Positions 16,707-25,239 of a stretch of 42,892 bases of DNA are shown piece by piece (position 1 is the first letter of the stretch; each line of letters starts with the position of its first letter). Position numbers and translations under genes: made by a program. The notes beneath the pieces were generated by a model. That model saw only the letters and a list, made by a program, of their open reading frames with translations. It did not search any database and had not been told where the DNA came from. The DNA comes from Burkholderiaceae bacterium (lineage in GTDB: Bacteria > Pseudomonadota > Gammaproteobacteria > Burkholderiales > Burkholderiaceae), in NCBI GenBank assembly GCA_947448695.1, contig CANFOL010000016.1, positions 1-42,892 on the forward strand, written 5' to 3'.

Positions 16707-17456
16707 ATGAAAAATCAAATTGCTATAGTAACGGGGGCTTCTTCTGGGATTGGCAAAGCAAGTGCGATCGCCTTAGCTGAGGATGGGTTTGACTTAGCGA
16801 TTACTGATTTGAGAGTTGATTCCTTGAAAAGTACGCATTCAGCGATTGAAGCCTTAGGTAGAAGAGCTATTTCTATACCCTTAGATATCAGAGATCAGGC
16901 TCAAATAGATGATGCGTTAATGCAAGTGGAAAGACAATTTGGTGAATTTTATCTATTAGTAAATAATGCGGGTGTTCCTTCTTTAAGAAAACCAGCCATC
17001 GATATTCATCATCAGGAGTGGGAAGAATTAATGGCGGTTAATCTCACTGGAACATTTTTCATGACGACCAGTTTTGGAAAGAAGCTGATTGAACAAGGTA
17101 AGGGTGGGTGTGTGGTGAATATAGGGTCAACACACGGCCAAGTTGGATTTAAGGGTGCAAGCGCTTATGGAATTGCAAAAGCTGGGATTAGTCACCTTTC
17201 TAAAATGCTTGCGATTGAATGGGCACCATACAATATTCGCATTAATACGATTGCACCAGGGTCAACTCTTACAGAGTCCAGAGCCCCGAGTTTTGCTGAA
17301 CCTAGCCGTAAAGAAGAGCTTTTGAGTCGAGTGCCATTAAATCGATTCGCTAAGCCAGAGGAAATTGCCGCAGCTGTAAGGTATTTGGCTAGTCCATTAG
17401 CAAGTTATACCACTGGACAGACCATCTTAATTGATGGTGGTTTAACAGCCGCATAA
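16707..17456 (+). CDS. short-chain dehydrogenase/reductase
   Basis: A 249-residue classical SDR oxidoreductase. The nucleotide-binding TGASSGIGKA (about 9-18), NNAG (about 88-91), catalytic Ser in NIGSTHGQ (about 140) and YGIAK (about 154-158) are all intact. The acidic residue after the second strand (TDLRVD) favours NAD over NADP. The C-terminal TTGQTILIDGG matches the FabG-like branch, which includes many sugar and hydroxy-acid dehydrogenases. It is paired with the upstream alpha/beta hydrolase. A 100-base gap separates it from soxY, so it is probably not part of the sox transcript. Confidence 0.88.
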   Translation: MKNQIAIVTGASSGIGKASAIALAEDGFDLAITDLRVDSLKSTHSAIEALGRRAISIPLDIRDQAQIDDALMQVERQFGEFYLLVNNAGVPSLRKPAIDIHHQEWEELMAVNLTGTFFMTTSFGKKLIEQGKGGCVVNIGSTHGQVGFKGASAYGIAKAGISHLSKMLAIEWAPYNIRINTIAPGSTLTESRAPSFAEPSRKEELLSRVPLNRFAKPEEIAAAVRYLASPLASYTTGQTILIDGGLTAA

Positions 17457-17556
17457 GAGAATTTAGACGTCAGTCACAAGCTTAAAAATATCCCTAATCA
17501 ATTAAGGTTTCTAATAAAAGTAATAAAATAGATAAAAATGTAAACGAAGGTATAAC

Positions 17557-18009
17557 ATGAATCAACAACGAAGATTATTACTCAAACACTCGATGGTGTT
17601 TGGTCTTATGGCATCCACTGGTTTAATTTCCTACGCGCAGGCTCAAGAGTGGAGTAAAGCTGCTTTTGATGGCAAAAGCTTAGATGAGGTTTTTAAAGCA
17701 TTGAATACCTCAACTCCTGAAAAATCCTCAGCTATTACTCTGACAGCGCCAGATATTGCTGAAAATGGCGCAGTTGTTCCTGTTGGGCTAACGACCTCCT
17801 TAAAAGCAGAACAAGTTGCGATATTAGTTGAAAAAAACCCTAGTACATTAGCCGGCCAGTTTTATTTTCCTGCTGGAACTGAAGCGTTTGTCGCTACCCG
17901 TATCAAAATGGCACAAACCTCCAATGTTTATTTTCTTGTGAAAGCTGAGGGTAAATGGTTAATGGCCATGAAAGAAATTAAAGTGACTTTAGGTGGTTGT
18001 GGTGGCTAA
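17557..18009 (+). CDS. soxY: thiosulfate oxidation carrier protein SoxY
   Basis: A 150-residue periplasmic protein that carries the sulfur substrate covalently during Sox thiosulfate oxidation. A Tat-type signal, QQRRLLLKHS (twin Arg at residues 5-6), ends near AQAQEW. The C-terminal swinging arm GGCGG ends the protein, with the carrier cysteine at Cys148. AAGG precedes the ATG. It is the first gene of soxYZAXB, and SoxZ, its partner, follows 45 bases later. The twin arginines fit Tat export with a co-transported partner, as known for SoxYZ. Confidence 0.96.
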   Translation: MNQQRRLLLKHSMVFGLMASTGLISYAQAQEWSKAAFDGKSLDEVFKALNTSTPEKSSAITLTAPDIAENGAVVPVGLTTSLKAEQVAILVEKNPSTLAGQFYFPAGTEAFVATRIKMAQTSNVYFLVKAEGKWLMAMKEIKVTLGGCGG

Positions 18010-18054
18010 CAATAGTCCAACAACATCATCGACTTTCTAACTAAAGGAATACAT

Positions 18055-18363
18055 ATGCCAGATCCAATGCGCATTCGAGCAACAGAAAAAGACGGAATTG
18101 TAGACGTAAAAATCTTAATGAGACATGATATGGAAACCGGTCAACGTAAAGACGCTGCTGGTAAGACAATTCCTGCTTGGTTTATCAATCAAGTTAATGC
18201 CAAAGTACAAGGCAAAGATGTTTTTAATGCTAATTTTGGTTCAGCTATCTCAAAGGATCCTTTTTTAAACTTTAAATATAAAGGATCTAAAGGTGATAAG
18301 TTGACGGTTACTTGGTCTGACTCAAAGGGTGAGAAAAGAACTGATGAGATATTGGTTTCCTAA
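18055..18363 (+). CDS. soxZ: thiosulfate oxidation protein SoxZ
   Basis: A 102-residue protein without its own signal peptide, as expected because SoxZ is exported as a complex with Tat-targeted SoxY. PMRIRATEKDGIVDVKILMRHDMETG at the start and NPF-like KDPFLNFKYKG near residue 65 fit the SoxZ immunoglobulin-like fold. A ribosome binding site AAAGGAAT is present upstream. It forms the heterodimer that presents the SoxY arm to SoxAX and SoxB. Confidence 0.95.
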   Translation: MPDPMRIRATEKDGIVDVKILMRHDMETGQRKDAAGKTIPAWFINQVNAKVQGKDVFNANFGSAISKDPFLNFKYKGSKGDKLTVTWSDSKGEKRTDEILVS

Positions 18364-18376
18364 AAAAGATATCTTC

Positions 18377-19189
18377 ATGAATTTCATCCCAAAATCTTAC
18401 CTTTCATATTATTGCCTGCTCGCTTTTTCTTTATTGCCACTTTCGAGCAATGCGCAATCTACTGCCGATGAAATTGCAAAATATCGTGAAATGATTGCTG
18501 ACGGGAATCCTTCAGAGCTTTACGAGATGGCTGGTGAAGAGTTATGGAAAAAACTAGCAGGACCCAAAAATACAAGCCTTGTACAATGCGACTTGGGGAT
18601 GGGTCCGGGTGTTGTTGATGGAGCCGCTGCTAGATTGCCAAAGTACTTTAAAGATACGAATCGCGTACAAGACCTTGAGTCAAGACTCATGACCTGTATG
18701 GAAACCTTACAAGGAATACCTGCGCAAAATGTGATTGATGCAAAGTTTGGGGTAGGTCCTAAAAAAGATATGGACGCTATCGTTGCTTATGTAGTGACGA
18801 AATCTAAGGGCCAAAAAGTTAATGTCAGCATTGCACACCCCAAAGAAAAATTAATGTATGAGATGGGCAAGAAAGCATTTGATTTTCAGGGGGGGCCTTA
18901 TGATTTTTCTTGCGCGTCTTGCCATAATGCACCGGGAAAAAGAATTCGATTGCAAGATTTGCCAAACCTAACTACCCAAGAGGGTGCAATAGCAGGTTGG
19001 GGTTATTGGCCAGCCTACCGAGTCTCTAGCGGGCAATTTTGGACGATGCAACAACGGATTAATGACTGTTTAAGGCAACAACGTTTACCATTCCCGATTT
19101 ATGGCTCTGACTTTACCATTGCTGTCTCAATGTATATGGCAAAAACTGCCAATGGTGGCATTATTCAAACACCGGGGCTCAAGAGATAA
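18377..19189 (+). CDS. soxA: c-type cytochrome SoxA (single-haem type)
   Basis: A 270-residue periplasmic cytochrome subunit that, with SoxX, joins thiosulfate to the SoxY cysteine. The signal peptide ends near SSNAQ (residue 27). One haem motif, CASCH (Cys179, Cys182, His183), is present. Cys231 in RINDCLRQQR is the expected axial cysteine ligand. The N-terminal haem of two-haem SoxA proteins is absent, and Cys71 and Cys107 remain as the likely disulfide in that domain. I chose the ATG at 18377 because the upstream in-frame codons from 18329 overlap soxZ and would spoil the signal peptide. Confidence 0.94.
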   Translation: MNFIPKSYLSYYCLLAFSLLPLSSNAQSTADEIAKYREMIADGNPSELYEMAGEELWKKLAGPKNTSLVQCDLGMGPGVVDGAAARLPKYFKDTNRVQDLESRLMTCMETLQGIPAQNVIDAKFGVGPKKDMDAIVAYVVTKSKGQKVNVSIAHPKEKLMYEMGKKAFDFQGGPYDFSCASCHNAPGKRIRLQDLPNLTTQEGAIAGWGYWPAYRVSSGQFWTMQQRINDCLRQQRLPFPIYGSDFTIAVSMYMAKTANGGIIQTPGLKR

Positions 19190-19191
19190 CT

Positions 19192-19839
19192 ATGAAACGA
19201 TTTACCAAGACGCCTCTTAAAAATTTTTTGATTTTTACAGCAATCCTCAGTGGACTTTTTTGTTCAGTCGTGACCTATGCGCAATCTGCCTCGCTAGATC
19301 AGACTTTTGCTACGATGATGAAAAATAGTTTTCGTGCTGAGGGTATCGCTGGTTTAGATCGTGTTGAACAAGATGCAAATCAAAAACTTTGTTCAGATCT
19401 AAAATTTTATATGACAAAAGCCGGTGCAAATAAAGGTCGTGAGATTGAAAAAAAGAATATGGCATCTATAGTTCAACCATCAGACGGTAACTATATCGGT
19501 GATTGGAAAAATGGAGAGGCAATTGCTCAAAGTGGTCGCGGAGCTACATGGACAGATGTGGCTGATACGCCCGTTGGTGGAGGGTGTTATAACTGCCACG
19601 AAATCAATAAAAAAGAACTATCCTACGGCAACATTGGCCCAAGTTTATGGAATTATGGAAAAAATCGTGGGTACTCTAAAGAGTTGATCATGTATACCTG
19701 GAATCGTATCAATAATTCAAAAGCCTACAATGCTTGCAGCAATATGCCACGTTTTGGACATTTTAAGCTCCTCACCGAAAAACAGATTCAAGATGTGATG
19801 GCTTTGTTATTAGATCCAAATTCGCCAGTTAATCAATAA
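19192..19839 (+). CDS. soxX: c-type cytochrome SoxX
   Basis: A 215-residue monohaem cytochrome partner of SoxA. A signal peptide (about 1-31, ending TYAQS) precedes an N-terminal extension. The haem motif is CYNCH (Cys132, Cys135, His136) and Met185 in CSNMPRFGH is the probable axial ligand. It is longer than minimal SoxX, with the extra length placed before the haem domain. The gene starts two bases after the soxA stop, which indicates co-translation. The SoxAX electron acceptor is not encoded here. Confidence 0.94.
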   Translation: MKRFTKTPLKNFLIFTAILSGLFCSVVTYAQSASLDQTFATMMKNSFRAEGIAGLDRVEQDANQKLCSDLKFYMTKAGANKGREIEKKNMASIVQPSDGNYIGDWKNGEAIAQSGRGATWTDVADTPVGGGCYNCHEINKKELSYGNIGPSLWNYGKNRGYSKELIMYTWNRINNSKAYNACSNMPRFGHFKLLTEKQIQDVMALLLDPNSPVNQ

Positions 19840-19852
19840 CAGGATCTGACTC

Positions 19853-21583
19853 ATGAGCATTCACCGTAGAGAGTTTTTACAAACTCTGGCAATTGCATCA
19901 GTTGGTGGATTGGGGCTTCATTCCCAATTTGCACAAGCGCAGAGATCGGCTAATTCATTTTATGATCTTCCCAAATTTGGCAACGTGCATTTTTTACACT
20001 TCACAGATTGTCATGCCCAACTTTTGCCTATTTACTTTCGTGAGCCAAGTGTTAATTTAGGGGTTGGCTCCCTTGAAGGAAAAACACCGCACCTTGTCGG
20101 CGATTATTTTTTAAAGGCAAACGGAATTCCTGCAGGTTCGAGGATGGCCCATGCCTATACACATCTAAATTTTACGGATGCTGCTAAAAATTATGGACGA
20201 ATGGGTGGCTTTGCTCATCTAGCAACTTTAGTTAAAGAATTCAAAGCCAGTCGACCTGGGGCTCTTTTATTAGATGGTGGAGATACTTGGCAGGGATCTG
20301 CAACAGCGTTGTGGACCAAAGGGCAAGATATGGCGGACGCTGCCTTAGCGCTTGGAGTTGATGTCATGACTGCTCACTGGGAAATGACTCTAGGAGAAGA
20401 GCGTGTTCTAGAAATTGTGAATAAAGATTTCAAGGGGAAGATTGACTTCATTGCACAAAATATTAAAACTACCGATTTCGGAGATGAAGTCTTTCCTGGT
20501 TATATCCTACGAAATATGAACGGAATCAAGGTGGGTATTATTGGCCAAGCCTTTCCTTATACTCCCATTGCAAACCCGGGTTATTTAACACCAAATTGGA
20601 CCTTTGGTATTCAAGAAGAAAATTTGCAAAAAACCATTCAAGAGGTCAAAAGTAAAGGTGCAAAACTGATTGTTTTGTTATCTCATAATGGGATGGATGT
20701 TGATTTAAAACTAGCATCACGAGTGACAGGTTTGCATGCAATTTTGGGAGGGCATACCCATGATGGAGTGCCCACACCTGTGAAGGTAAAAAATCCTGGG
20801 GGCGTTACTCTTGTTACGAATGCAGGTTCCAATGGTAAATATTTAGGCGTTTTAGATTTTGAAGTGAAGCATGGTGAAGTGGTGGATTATCGCTATAAGT
20901 TGCTACCGATATTTTCAAATCTCATTCCAGCGGACCCTAGTATGTCTGCATTGATTCAATCCATCAGAAAACCTTTTGAGAAGCAATTGCAAGAACCATT
21001 GGCGAGAACCGATAGTCTTTTGTACCGCCGAGGTAACTTTAATGGAAGTTTCGATCAATTAATTTTGGATGGCTTGATGACGCAAAAAAATGCAGAGATT
21101 GCATTTTCGCCAGGCTTTCGGTGGGGCACTACATTATTACCGGGCCAAACGATTACCATGGAAAACCTCATGGATCAGACGGCAATCACTTACCCCTACA
21201 CAACAGTTAATAGGATGACTGGTGAAATGATCAAAACCGTATTGGAAGATGTTGCCGACAATCTATTTAATCCTGATCCTTATTATCAGCAGGGCGGGGA
21301 TATGGTTCGTGTCGGTGGCCTACAGTACCGAATTGATCCACGCGGTTCCATGGGTAATCGAATTTCAGAGATGCGCCTGCAAGGCAAGTTATTGGAAGCC
21401 CAGAAGACTTATAAAGTTGCAGGTTGGGCGCCAGTCAGCGCTGCTGCCAAGGAAGTTGGTGGTGAGCCTATTTGGGATGTAATTGCTACGCATTTACGAG
21501 ATATAAAAATAGTAAAATCAATTCAAATAAACGAACCCAGTATTGTAGGTATTTCTAAAAACCCGGGATATCAAAAAACCTGA
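19853..21583 (+). CDS. soxB: SoxB sulfate thiol hydrolase
   Basis: The 576-residue dimanganese hydrolase releases sulfate from the sulfonated SoxY cysteine. A Tat signal, HRREFLQTL (Arg5-Arg6), ends near AQAQR. The metallophosphoesterase-type motifs are all present: HFTDCHAQL (Asp52, His54), LDGGDTWQG (about 140-148), LLSHNGMDVD (about 274-283) and GGHTHDG (about 299-305). A 5'-nucleotidase-like C-terminal domain follows. AGGA lies upstream of the ATG. It is the last core sox gene; no soxC or soxD follows, so the pathway would be the incomplete form. Confidence 0.96.
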   Translation: MSIHRREFLQTLAIASVGGLGLHSQFAQAQRSANSFYDLPKFGNVHFLHFTDCHAQLLPIYFREPSVNLGVGSLEGKTPHLVGDYFLKANGIPAGSRMAHAYTHLNFTDAAKNYGRMGGFAHLATLVKEFKASRPGALLLDGGDTWQGSATALWTKGQDMADAALALGVDVMTAHWEMTLGEERVLEIVNKDFKGKIDFIAQNIKTTDFGDEVFPGYILRNMNGIKVGIIGQAFPYTPIANPGYLTPNWTFGIQEENLQKTIQEVKSKGAKLIVLLSHNGMDVDLKLASRVTGLHAILGGHTHDGVPTPVKVKNPGGVTLVTNAGSNGKYLGVLDFEVKHGEVVDYRYKLLPIFSNLIPADPSMSALIQSIRKPFEKQLQEPLARTDSLLYRRGNFNGSFDQLILDGLMTQKNAEIAFSPGFRWGTTLLPGQTITMENLMDQTAITYPYTTVNRMTGEMIKTVLEDVADNLFNPDPYYQQGGDMVRVGGLQYRIDPRGSMGNRISEMRLQGKLLEAQKTYKVAGWAPVSAAAKEVGGEPIWDVIATHLRDIKIVKSIQINEPSIVGISKNPGYQKT

Positions 21584-21595
21584 AATGACTAGCAA

Positions 21596-22045
21596 GTGAA
21601 AAAAATAAATCAAGCCTTAATGAATGTGTGCGTCCTATTCGCCTTGGTATTTGGAGGTGAATCAACACTTTACGCGCAGACGAATCAAGTTACTTCTGTT
21701 GTCTATCACATCGATGACACTCAAACTCAAGGGTTAAAAGGATTAAGAAATATACGTAATCATTTAGATGTATCTCCCACAACCAAGATTATTGTTGTTA
21801 CGCATGCCGATGGAGTTGATCTCTTAATGGAAGGTAGTCGTGATAAGAAAAATAATACAGAATATGCTCCTTTAGTCAGCGCCCTAAAATCGAGAGGGGT
21901 TGTATTTGAAGTGTGTGAAGTTACTTTAAAAAATAGAGGTCTTAAGAAAGACCTATTCATTCTCGATGCCGATTACACGCCTTCAGGTGTCGTACGCCTA
22001 GCGGATTTACAATTTAAAAATCATTTCGCATATATTAAGCCTTAA
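21596..22045 (+). CDS. exported DsrE-like sulfur-handling protein
   Basis: A 149-residue protein with a signal peptide (about 1-28, ending LYAQT) and a DsrE/F-like fold: TTKIIVVTHADGVDLL in the first half, and ALKSRGVVFEVCEVTLKNRG carrying a single cysteine at about residue 105, the position used for sulfur transfer in DsrE-type proteins. Starting with GTG 12 bases after soxB, it is probably translated with the sox operon. A periplasmic sulfur carrier or trap beside a Sox system without SoxCD would make sense for handling sulfane sulfur left on SoxY. This role is inferred. Confidence 0.75.
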   Translation: MKKINQALMNVCVLFALVFGGESTLYAQTNQVTSVVYHIDDTQTQGLKGLRNIRNHLDVSPTTKIIVVTHADGVDLLMEGSRDKKNNTEYAPLVSALKSRGVVFEVCEVTLKNRGLKKDLFILDADYTPSGVVRLADLQFKNHFAYIKP

Positions 22046-22184
22046 ATTTTTTCCGATAGGTAATGCCCACTTAGTGAAACAATTAGAAAAAACAGTTTTT
22101 GAGGTCATATCGATAAGCGAATGGAGTGCGCTTTAAGTAGTTTATTATTAAGTATCGCTAGAAAATCATATCAAGGGGATAAAA

Positions 22185-22988
22185 ATGGGGAATCAAGAAA
22201 ATAATTCACGTCGCAGTGCAATTAAGCTTGGACTTAGCACCGCAGCGGCCACGATGGTCTCAAATACCGTATCTGCGGCAAAGCCTGCCGACCAGAAAAC
22301 TATGTTTACGGTTCCCCAAGTGTTTATTCCGATTGCAGATCAAAAGGAGCAATTTCCTGTACGAAGAATTTACTGCATTGGTAGAAACTATGCAGCTCAT
22401 GCAAGAGAAATGGGTTCAGACCCAACCCGTGAACCACCATTTTTCTTCCAAAAGCCAACCGATGCCATTCAGTATGTTGCACCGAATACCATCGGTAATC
22501 ATGCTTATCCGACACTGACGAATAATTATCATTATGAAGTTGAACTAGTTGCTGCTCTCCATCGTGGCGGTAAAGATATCAAAATTGAAAATGCCTTAGA
22601 TCATGTTTGGGGATATGCCCTTGGATTAGATATGACAAGGAGAGATTTACAACGTGCCATGGGCGATCAAAAAAAGCCATGGGAAATTGGTAAGTCTTTT
22701 GATCATTCAGCACCGATTGGACCATTATTCCCAGTCTCCAGGATAGGGCACTTTAAAGAAGGTAATATTGAATTATCCGTTAATGGAGTAGTCAAGCAAA
22801 AAGCGGATTTAAAGCAAATGATTTGGTCTGTTGCGGAGCAAATTGTAAAACTCTCTGAGGCGAACGAATTATTTCCTGGCGATATTATTTATTCAGGAAC
22901 TCCTGAAAATGTAGGACCTGTTGTCAGAGGTGATGTGATTCGTTGCCAGATCCAGAAGTTACCTGATCTAGTGATTAAGATTGTTTAA
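22185..22988 (+). CDS. fumarylacetoacetate hydrolase family protein with Tat signal
   Basis: A 267-residue FAH-family protein. The enzyme part begins at about residue 57 with FPVRRIYCIGRNYAAHAREMG, the hallmark of acylpyruvate hydrolases (FAHD1/YcgM-like), and has the metal ligands Glu118, Glu120 and Asp149 (YEVELVA and GLDMTRRD). These enzymes hydrolyse acylpyruvates or decarboxylate oxaloacetate with Mg or Mn. Unusually, residues 1-32 look like a Tat signal: SRRSAIKLG (Arg9-Arg10), a hydrophobic stretch and SAA cleavage site. AAGGGG upstream of this ATG supports the long start; the next ATG (codon 40) has no ribosome binding site. It heads a long operon. Confidence 0.88.
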   Translation: MGNQENNSRRSAIKLGLSTAAATMVSNTVSAAKPADQKTMFTVPQVFIPIADQKEQFPVRRIYCIGRNYAAHAREMGSDPTREPPFFFQKPTDAIQYVAPNTIGNHAYPTLTNNYHYEVELVAALHRGGKDIKIENALDHVWGYALGLDMTRRDLQRAMGDQKKPWEIGKSFDHSAPIGPLFPVSRIGHFKEGNIELSVNGVVKQKADLKQMIWSVAEQIVKLSEANELFPGDIIYSGTPENVGPVVRGDVIRCQIQKLPDLVIKIV

Positions 22989-23030
22989 TCTAACTTTTTC
23001 ATCATTCATGACAGTACCAGAGTTTGTTTG

Positions 23031-24239
23031 ATGAAAAATAAAGCAACATTGCCATACGCTGGTTTGCAAGTAGTTGAGTTTACCCATATGGTAATGGGGC
23101 CTACGTGCGGGATGGTGCTTGCGGATCTTGGCGCTGATGTAATTAAAATTGAACCGATTGACGGCGATAAGACGAGAAAATTGTTAGGTTCAGGGGCCGG
23201 GTTTTTCCCCATGTTTAATCGTAACAAAAAAAGTCTTGCCATCGATATAAGCCAAGAGCAAGGTCGGCAATTGGTGGAAAAATTAATTGCTAAAGCGGAT
23301 GTTGTTTGCGAAAACTTTAAGCCTGGCACGATGAAAAAATTGGGCTTAGATTATGCAACGCTGAAAGAGAAGTATCCCCAACTCATTTATGTGTCGAATA
23401 AAGGCTTCTTACCTGGACCGTATGATCATCGAACAGCCCTAGATGAAGTAGTTCAAATGATGGGCGGACTTGCCTATATGACTGGGCCCTTGGAGCGACC
23501 TCTAAGAGCAGGTACGTCCGTGAATGACATTATGGGTGGTATTTTTGGCGCTATAGGTGTTTTAGCGGCCATTAAGGAAAGAGATTCTACTGGCCTTGGA
23601 CAAGAAATTCAAAGCGCCTTATTTGAAAACAATGTTTTTTTAGTTGGTCAACACATGATGCAATATGCGGTTACTGGTCAGGTGGCTAAGCCAATGCCAA
23701 ATCGTATCTCGGCCTGGGCTATCTATGATGTTTTTGAAGTGCTTGAAGGTGAGAAAATTTTCTTAGCCGTTGTTACTGATACGCAATGGCAAATCTTTTG
23801 TGAAGCCTTTGGTTTTGAAGATCTTTTCAAAGATTCCCAGTTGAAAACCAATAACATGCGCGTAGAGCAGAGAAGTCGACTAATACCTATTCTTCAGGAA
23901 AGATTGGTTGATACTTCAGCAAAAGAAATTGCTCGCATATTTGAGAGTAATGGCTTACCCTTTGCGCCAATTACGAGGCCAGATGAATTATTTGATGACG
24001 AGCACCTGATACAAACCGGTGGTCTAGCACCAATTACTATTACTGATGGACCGCAAGCTGGAAAAGAGTCTGCAATTCCTTTACTGCCCTTTTCGATGGA
24101 TGGTAAGCGTTTAGGTGTACGTGAAAATCCGCCAAGAGTTGGTCAGCATACTGAGGAAGTTCTACAAAGTTTAGGATGTACTGCTACTGAAATTCAGGAA
24201 CTAATTCAGAGTGGTGTTGTTCAGATTGAGGTTAATTAA
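23031..24239 (+). CDS. class III (CaiB/BaiF) CoA-transferase
   Basis: A 402-residue CoA-transferase of family III, which moves CoA between carboxylic acids. GLQVVEFTHMVMGPTCGMVLADLGADVIKIE (about 11-41) is the family N-terminus. Asp138 in TALDEVVQMMGGLAYMTG is the catalytic aspartate that forms the mixed anhydride. Family members act on formyl, carnitine, mesaconyl, succinyl, benzylsuccinyl and sulfinopropionyl groups, so the substrate is open. A TTG just before the ATG could also start translation, but the ATG is preferred. It lies 42 bases after the FAH-family gene and precedes a 2-hydroxyacid dehydrogenase and an acyl-CoA dehydrogenase. Confidence 0.92.
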   Translation: MKNKATLPYAGLQVVEFTHMVMGPTCGMVLADLGADVIKIEPIDGDKTRKLLGSGAGFFPMFNRNKKSLAIDISQEQGRQLVEKLIAKADVVCENFKPGTMKKLGLDYATLKEKYPQLIYVSNKGFLPGPYDHRTALDEVVQMMGGLAYMTGPLERPLRAGTSVNDIMGGIFGAIGVLAAIKERDSTGLGQEIQSALFENNVFLVGQHMMQYAVTGQVAKPMPNRISAWAIYDVFEVLEGEKIFLAVVTDTQWQIFCEAFGFEDLFKDSQLKTNNMRVEQRSRLIPILQERLVDTSAKEIARIFESNGLPFAPITRPDELFDDEHLIQTGGLAPITITDGPQAGKESAIPLLPFSMDGKRLGVRENPPRVGQHTEEVLQSLGCTATEIQELIQSGVVQIEVN

Positions 24240-24267
24240 ATAGGTATTTTTAAGGATTAATTTATTC

Positions 24268-25218
24268 ATGCAAATCGTTATTCCCGATGACTATCAAGAT
24301 TGTGTTCGGCATTTAGCGTGCTTTCATAAGCTCAGTGGTCATGAAGTTATTATTTTTAATGACACGGTACATACATTAGAAGATAAAGTACGTCGATTCC
24401 AAGATGCTGAAGTAATTGTTTTGACAAGAGAGAGAACTGTTATTGATCGCCAACTCCTTGAGCGGCTGCCTAATTTAAAACTCATTTCTCAAACTGGGAA
24501 AATGGCTTTACATGTGGATCTTACGGCATGCCATGAAAAGGGTGTTGTTGTGATGGATGGACATGGAACGGGAGGCGCCACTGCAGAACTCAATATTCTC
24601 TTAACCTTAGCCGCACTCAGAAACTTTGTTAATGAAGTGAATCGACTACAAGACGGTAAGTGGCAAGGATCGGTTGGCCGACAACTCTCTGGCAGACGAT
24701 TAGGAATTTATGGATATGGCAGAATTGGTAAACAACTCTGCTACATTGGAAAAGTCTTTGGAGCAAAAGTTTGGGTATGGGGCAGACAGTCTAGTATGGA
24801 GAAAGCAAAAGCTGATGGTGTTGAGATAGCGCCTTCAAGAGAAGCATTTTTTGCGCAAAGCGATATCCTTAATTTACAGTTACGACTCAATCCAGAAACA
24901 CAACATATCGTTACAGCACAAGACCTTGCCTTGATGAAAAAAGATGCCTTGTTGGTGAATGCGAGTCGAGCTGAGTTAATTGAACCAGGAGCATTATATG
25001 AGGCCCTGCAACTAGGTCGCCCAGGATTTGCCGCTGTAGATGTTTATGAACATGAACCGGTGCTCAACATGGCCGATCCATTGTTAAAGTTACCTAATTG
25101 CTTGTGCTCACCACATTTAGGATTTGTTGAGTTAGATAATTATGAAACCTATTATGGAATTGCATTTGATAACATCAATGCCTATGTTAAAGGTGACATG
25201 ATGAATCGAGTTGTATAG
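24268..25218 (+). CDS. D-2-hydroxyacid dehydrogenase family protein
   Basis: A 316-residue NAD(P)-dependent dehydrogenase that interconverts a D-2-hydroxyacid and a 2-oxoacid. The Rossmann motif is IYGYGRIGKQL (about 151-161). The catalytic triad is present: Arg in NLQLRLNPET, Glu in VYEHEPVL and His in CSPHLGFVE. Unlike many relatives, helix-start residues replace the usual H-L/P-L-T with L-Q-L-R-L-N. It lies between the CoA-transferase and acyl-CoA dehydrogenase genes with gaps of 28 and 21 bases, so it is clearly in that operon. The substrate is unknown; phosphoglycerate dehydrogenase is unlikely in this context. Confidence 0.9.
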   Translation: MQIVIPDDYQDCVRHLACFHKLSGHEVIIFNDTVHTLEDKVRRFQDAEVIVLTRERTVIDRQLLERLPNLKLISQTGKMALHVDLTACHEKGVVVMDGHGTGGATAELNILLTLAALRNFVNEVNRLQDGKWQGSVGRQLSGRRLGIYGYGRIGKQLCYIGKVFGAKVWVWGRQSSMEKAKADGVEIAPSREAFFAQSDILNLQLRLNPETQHIVTAQDLALMKKDALLVNASRAELIEPGALYEALQLGRPGFAAVDVYEHEPVLNMADPLLKLPNCLCSPHLGFVELDNYETYYGIAFDNINAYVKGDMMNRVV

Positions 25219-25239
25219 AACTTAAAAAATAGAGGCTAT

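Noticed and set aside
18329..18376. Upstream extension of soxA
   Set aside because: It overlaps soxZ and puts 16 charged residues before a normal signal peptide. The ATG at 18377 is a better start.
22074..22136. Twenty-codon GTG-started ORF after the DsrE-like gene
   Set aside because: Weak, badly spaced ribosome binding site and no recognisable sequence. Such ORFs are expected by chance.
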